This document shows positions 61,362-64,000 of a stretch of 64,000 nt of DNA, piece by piece. Below the pieces are notes generated by a model. The model did no database searches. It saw nothing but the letters and a program-made list of their open reading frames with translations, and was not told where the DNA came from. The stretch comes from Bacteroidota bacterium (lineage in GTDB: Bacteria; Bacteroidota; Ignavibacteria; UBA10030; UBA6906). Every line of letters begins with the position of its first letter. Positions within the stretch are counted from its first letter, which is position 1. The translations under genes and the position numbers were made by a program. The stretch spans positions 140,444 through 204,443 of the forward strand of contig JAHBUR010000001.1 in NCBI GenBank assembly GCA_019637975.1, written 5' to 3'.

Positions 61362-62441
61362 CTAATGCTCAGTCCCTGCCGGCGGAATCGGGTCATGCAC
61401 GGCGTTACGAATCGGCGGCAATGATTTGAGATATGCGAAGATCGCCTTCAAGTCTGCGTCGGTAAGCTTGGCAAAGTTCTCCCACGGCATCGGCGGAAGA
61501 ATCGGGCGGCCTTCTCCCATTTGCTTGCCCGTACGTAACGTCTTGATGAACATCTCTTCAGTCCAGCTGCCGAGTCCTGTTTCGATATCGGGCGTGAGAT
61601 TGCGGGCAAAACTGATGCCCCATGGACCGGCCCATGCTGCCAAGTGCCCGTTCGTGAGTGCCATCCACTTATCCGGAGCGAGAACGCCTTGTGGAACTTG
61701 CGGAATTGGTTCGTGTGCCGGTTGACCGGAGAGAAGCTTTGATTCGTCGAGCACAGGGCCATGCGGTCCCATTTTCTTGGGTGTATGACAATCATTGCAT
61801 CCACCGAAATTTACAAGGTACTCACCTCGTTCAATCAGTTTCTTGTTCGTGGCAGACTTCTGTTGCGCCGGTGAAGGCGTCTGTGCCAGAGAAACGAACG
61901 CTATAACACACAGGACGACAGTGCGTGAGACTTTCATGGAATTCTCCATTTTGTTGTTGGAAAGGTAAATGACGGATTGGTCCGTCTTCTGTTCGATTGA
62001 CCGTTGGGGTTGGCCCAGCTGCACACTGCCGAGCTTCCGGTACAGGAACGAAAGCGTTGCACCGAAACCCATGAGAAGAAGTCCAAAGATCGTGATTGCC
62101 AGAGGTACGTACTTGCCAAGCGACAGTGCATCCTCCTGAATTGGGGTGGGCAACATGGGAATAAGAACAATGAAAAGCAAGAGCCCGAAATACCCCCCCT
62201 TTGAAGTCCGGGAACCGGGCAAATGGCATCCTACAAGACTGAACAGAATTCCGCCTATTACACCGATTGAGGTCGAGAACACCAATGCCGCAATCGTCCC
62301 TTCGATGCTAAACGTCAGCGGCTGATGTGTGAAGAGTGCCAGCATGTGCATTGCAATGCGGCCGCCAATGCCGATGAAAATGAATGACGCAATAACGCCG
62401 CCGACAATCGCTGAACCCGTATGATGTATCCCTTTTAGCAT
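61362..62441 (-). CDS. Membrane domain continuous with monoheme cytochrome c
   Basis: 359 aa in one open frame. Residues 1-140 hold about four membrane segments (IVGGVIASFIFIGIGGRIAM, FGLLLFIVLIPMLPTPI). Residue 169 onward looks like an independent gene: ATG at 61937 has GGAG six bases upstream, followed by a signal peptide (VVLCVIAFVSLAQTPSPAQQ) and a cytochrome c with the heme site GGCNDCHTPKK and later Met-containing loop ILPPMPWENF (axial ligand). The cytochrome part alone is 191 aa (61362-61937). Either it is a fusion, or a stop between two genes was lost. The cytochrome would be periplasmic and may pass electrons with the cupredoxin-like protein. Confidence 0.78.
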   Translation of the reverse strand: MLKGIHHTGSAIVGGVIASFIFIGIGGRIAMHMLALFTHQPLTFSIEGTIAALVFSTSIGVIGGILFSLVGCHLPGSRTSKGGYFGLLLFIVLIPMLPTPIQEDALSLGKYVPLAITIFGLLLMGFGATLSFLYRKLGSVQLGQPQRSIEQKTDQSVIYLSNNKMENSMKVSRTVVLCVIAFVSLAQTPSPAQQKSATNKKLIERGEYLVNFGGCNDCHTPKKMGPHGPVLDESKLLSGQPAHEPIPQVPQGVLAPDKWMALTNGHLAAWAGPWGISFARNLTPDIETGLGSWTEEMFIKTLRTGKQMGEGRPILPPMPWENFAKLTDADLKAIFAYLKSLPPIRNAVHDPIPPAGTEH

Positions 62442-62708
62442 TTGACAACCGCCTTCTTCCCTGCACGTTCTTTTGACACATTACTGCTGGAGAACGCCCT
62501 TGTGTTCTTGCGCGCATTCCGTTTCAATCCCAACTTCACTGAACGCCTGTTGTCGGGCGTTCGTTGAGCATCGGCTCCGCGCTGAAGGAGAGGTACGAGA
62601 GAAAAGATTGCAAACATGGTTTTTCCTATTGCGATGGCTTTGGACAACTTGATTTTCAGAGAACACACAGGGTGCCGAACCAACCGGGTCGGCTCCGCCG
62701 CAAGAACA
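62442..62708. other. Intergenic region without supported gene
   Basis: 267 bp between the membrane/cytochrome frame and the beta-barrel gene. A hairpin GAACGCC/GGCGTTC (62541-62547, 62556-62562) has no T-tract on either strand. A minus-strand open frame of about 80 codons here is basic and low-complexity and is not supported. Confidence 0.4.
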
Positions 62709-63335
62709 TCAGAACGAAAAGCCTACAGCTACCGGAAGATGCGACGAATTTGCATTCTGCGTGAAGATCAACATATATTTCACGTCAACAAACAACTTCG
62801 TCCTGTGACCCAACCCGAACTCAACACCCGCGCCGAAGTTCATTCCAAAATTCGTGTCGCTTGATGGAGACGGAATGGTAAGCAGTGTATTGCCTGCGGC
62901 TACTACCTTCAGTTCACTTTGACTCAGGATGTGAAGTCCGAAGCCGATCATACCGTACGGAGTAACGGATGAATGCGTCGGAATCTTACCGATGCCATTC
63001 AACGAAATGCCGATAATCGAGACATTTCCGCCTGTGACTTCAAAGTTGTTCGTCGGATTCCCGTTCGGATCGGTAACCCTGAATTGAGTCTTCAGCTTCG
63101 TCTTGTCCGAAGGAAATGAGCTGTAATCAAAATTCAACCGGGTCGTCAAGAAGCTCGCGATATTCAAGTCTGCATGTGCGCCGCCGCCAAACCCGATTCC
63201 GTAGAAGTCCTTCACTCCTTGTGGAAACGATGAGAATGTCAGTCCGCCGTGCGGGCCGCCGCTGAATGAGAACTGTGCCTGCGCTGCCGAAACCGTCGCA
63301 GTCACAAATGTCAGGATAACCAGGAGTTTCTTCAT
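62709..63335 (-). CDS. Small outer-membrane beta-barrel protein
   Basis: 208 aa. ATG at 63335 has GAGG eight bases upstream and begins a signal peptide (MKKLLVILTFVTATVSAAQA). The mature chain alternates hydrophobic and polar residues as in eight-stranded barrels (FGGGAHADLNIASFL, LFVDVKYMLIFT) and ends in the outer-membrane insertion signal LPVAVGFSF with terminal Phe. Domain type resembles outer-membrane beta-barrel (OmpA-like/PorT-like) families. Ligand and role are unknown. It stands alone. Confidence 0.83.
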   Translation of the reverse strand: MKKLLVILTFVTATVSAAQAQFSFSGGPHGGLTFSSFPQGVKDFYGIGFGGGAHADLNIASFLTTRLNFDYSSFPSDKTKLKTQFRVTDPNGNPTNNFEVTGGNVSIIGISLNGIGKIPTHSSVTPYGMIGFGLHILSQSELKVVAAGNTLLTIPSPSSDTNFGMNFGAGVEFGLGHRTKLFVDVKYMLIFTQNANSSHLPVAVGFSF

Positions 63336-63461
63336 AGTGTGTACCTCATGTTTTGATGTTGATAAAGATAGTTGATTTGCCCCCGTTCTGTTACTACATC
63401 TCAATGTAGGTTAGACCACGTAGTACGACGCTGCCGCTCTGCATGCATCTTCATGTGGGTG

Positions 63462-64000
63462 TTACCAGCCCACCTTCACTTGAGCGAAATAGGATTTTTC
63501 GTCCGTGAACGTATCATGCGCAAAGGCGCCATCAATCTGCAGGAAGCGGAGCAGATTAAGCCCGAAGGTTTTGAGTCTTCCGCATACCGATTGCCTTTTC
63601 ATCCTCTTTGTTCGAGGGAAGAGAAAGGGAAAACGTCTCCCCGTGAAAACGTACTAGGGCAGAACTTCTTTCCGGCTGCTATAGTAACCGCCGGTCTGTG
63701 CAAAGCCTGCAACTGCCAGGCAGAAATTTGTGAAAGAGAGAATACTGAGTTTCATAGCGCGTAAGGTATCCTTCAAAGTGGAACTCGTTGAATTCTACCG
63801 TGCATAATCCGAAGTCGGTGGATGCAGCGGCGATATCGTTGACCACGACAGCGTTGCCGAATGATTGCCGAGCGGGACAGAGTGCGAACCGCCAACAATC
63901 CTGTTCTGTGAATCAATGTGGAATCTGAGTCCAGTCATCACGATTATCAACGGCATATCGAAAATGAGATTATTGACGGCGGAGGTGTAGGTCACACCCG
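63462..64000 (-). pseudogene. Decayed envelope-protein gene, running off the right edge
   Basis: Three protein-like fragments lie in different minus-strand frames. At the edge a frame reads VTYTSAVNNLIFDMPLIIVM (from about 63998). Near 63850-63870 sense continues in another frame (AVVVNDIAAASTDFG, VEFNEFHFEGY). At 63755-63654 a short frame begins MKLSILSFTNFCLAVAGFAQ, signal-peptide-like, and stops at TAG. At 63602-63462 a frame ends in FTDEKSYFAQVKVGW, like the last strand of an outer-membrane barrel. I read this as one or two damaged genes, partly outside the window. The reading of separate fragments is by eye, and the relation between them is uncertain. Confidence 0.4.

Noticed and set aside
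62435-62683. Minus-strand open frame of about 82 codons
   Set aside because: It is low-complexity and basic, has no ribosome-binding site or homology-like features, and runs into the start of the cytochrome/membrane gene.

Overview
The window looks like a chromosomal stretch from a motile, Gram-negative, heterotrophic bacterium of the broad Bacteroidota/Chlorobiota/Ignavibacteria group. The signs are a PorV/PorQ-type outer-membrane protein, secreted proteins with a type IX-like C-terminal module, TonB-dependent receptors with N-terminal carboxypeptidase-regulatory domains, an ECF sigma/anti-sigma pair and a COX24-type mini ribosomal protein. Many genes have strong Shine-Dalgarno sequences (AGGAGG type). 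Bacteroidia and Flavobacteriia largely lack these, so an Ignavibacteria-like lineage fits better. The placement is inference: no rRNA is present. I saw no tRNA, CRISPR array or insertion sequence.

Layout. 1-11.2 kb (minus strand): a flagellin gene behind a near-consensus sigma-28 promoter, preceded by a TPR-containing GT2 glycosyltransferase and a giant gene of about 2,785 codons. The giant protein joins a duplicated unknown module, a nucleotidyltransferase-like domain, a protein-kinase-like domain, TPRs, one GT2 domain, four GT4-type domains and a second TPR block. I read this as a flagellin or surface-glycan glycosylation locus. 11.4-13.1 kb: a class V aminotransferase and a lone receiver domain. 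13.1-19.5 kb: a TonB receptor broken by two one-base gaps, a secreted protein and a PorV-like protein. 19.7-32 kb: a CPBP membrane protease, a tandem jelly-roll protein, a dipeptidase plus two-component system, a second TonB receptor, an SLC13 transporter, a Gfo/Idh/MocA oxidoreductase and a MOSC protein. 32-36 kb: an M13 peptidase, a 5'-nucleotidase lipoprotein and MurB.

36.9-48 kb is a purine/ureide catabolism region: XdhC, XdhA, XdhB, 5-hydroxyisourate hydrolase, OHCU decarboxylase, allantoicase and allantoinase. An SGNH hydrolase, a TrpF-like barrel and a DUF6986-type aldolase-fold protein lie inside the same gene train. The steps from xanthine to ureidoglycolate are covered except urate oxidation, for which no recognisable enzyme is present; a ureidoglycolate lyase is also not seen.

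48-60.2 kb is housekeeping and envelope/protein quality control: ECF sigma, anti-sigma and a Spy-like protein; HIT hydrolase; EF-G-like GTPase; DUF948 and YtxH proteins; the COX24-type miniprotein; a zinc-ribbon/TPR membrane protein; HU; SppA; Lon; and three tandem Hsp20 genes. 60.5-64 kb holds a secreted cupredoxin-like protein, a membrane-domain/cytochrome c open frame that may be two genes, a small outer-membrane beta-barrel protein, and what appears to be a decayed envelope gene running off the right edge.
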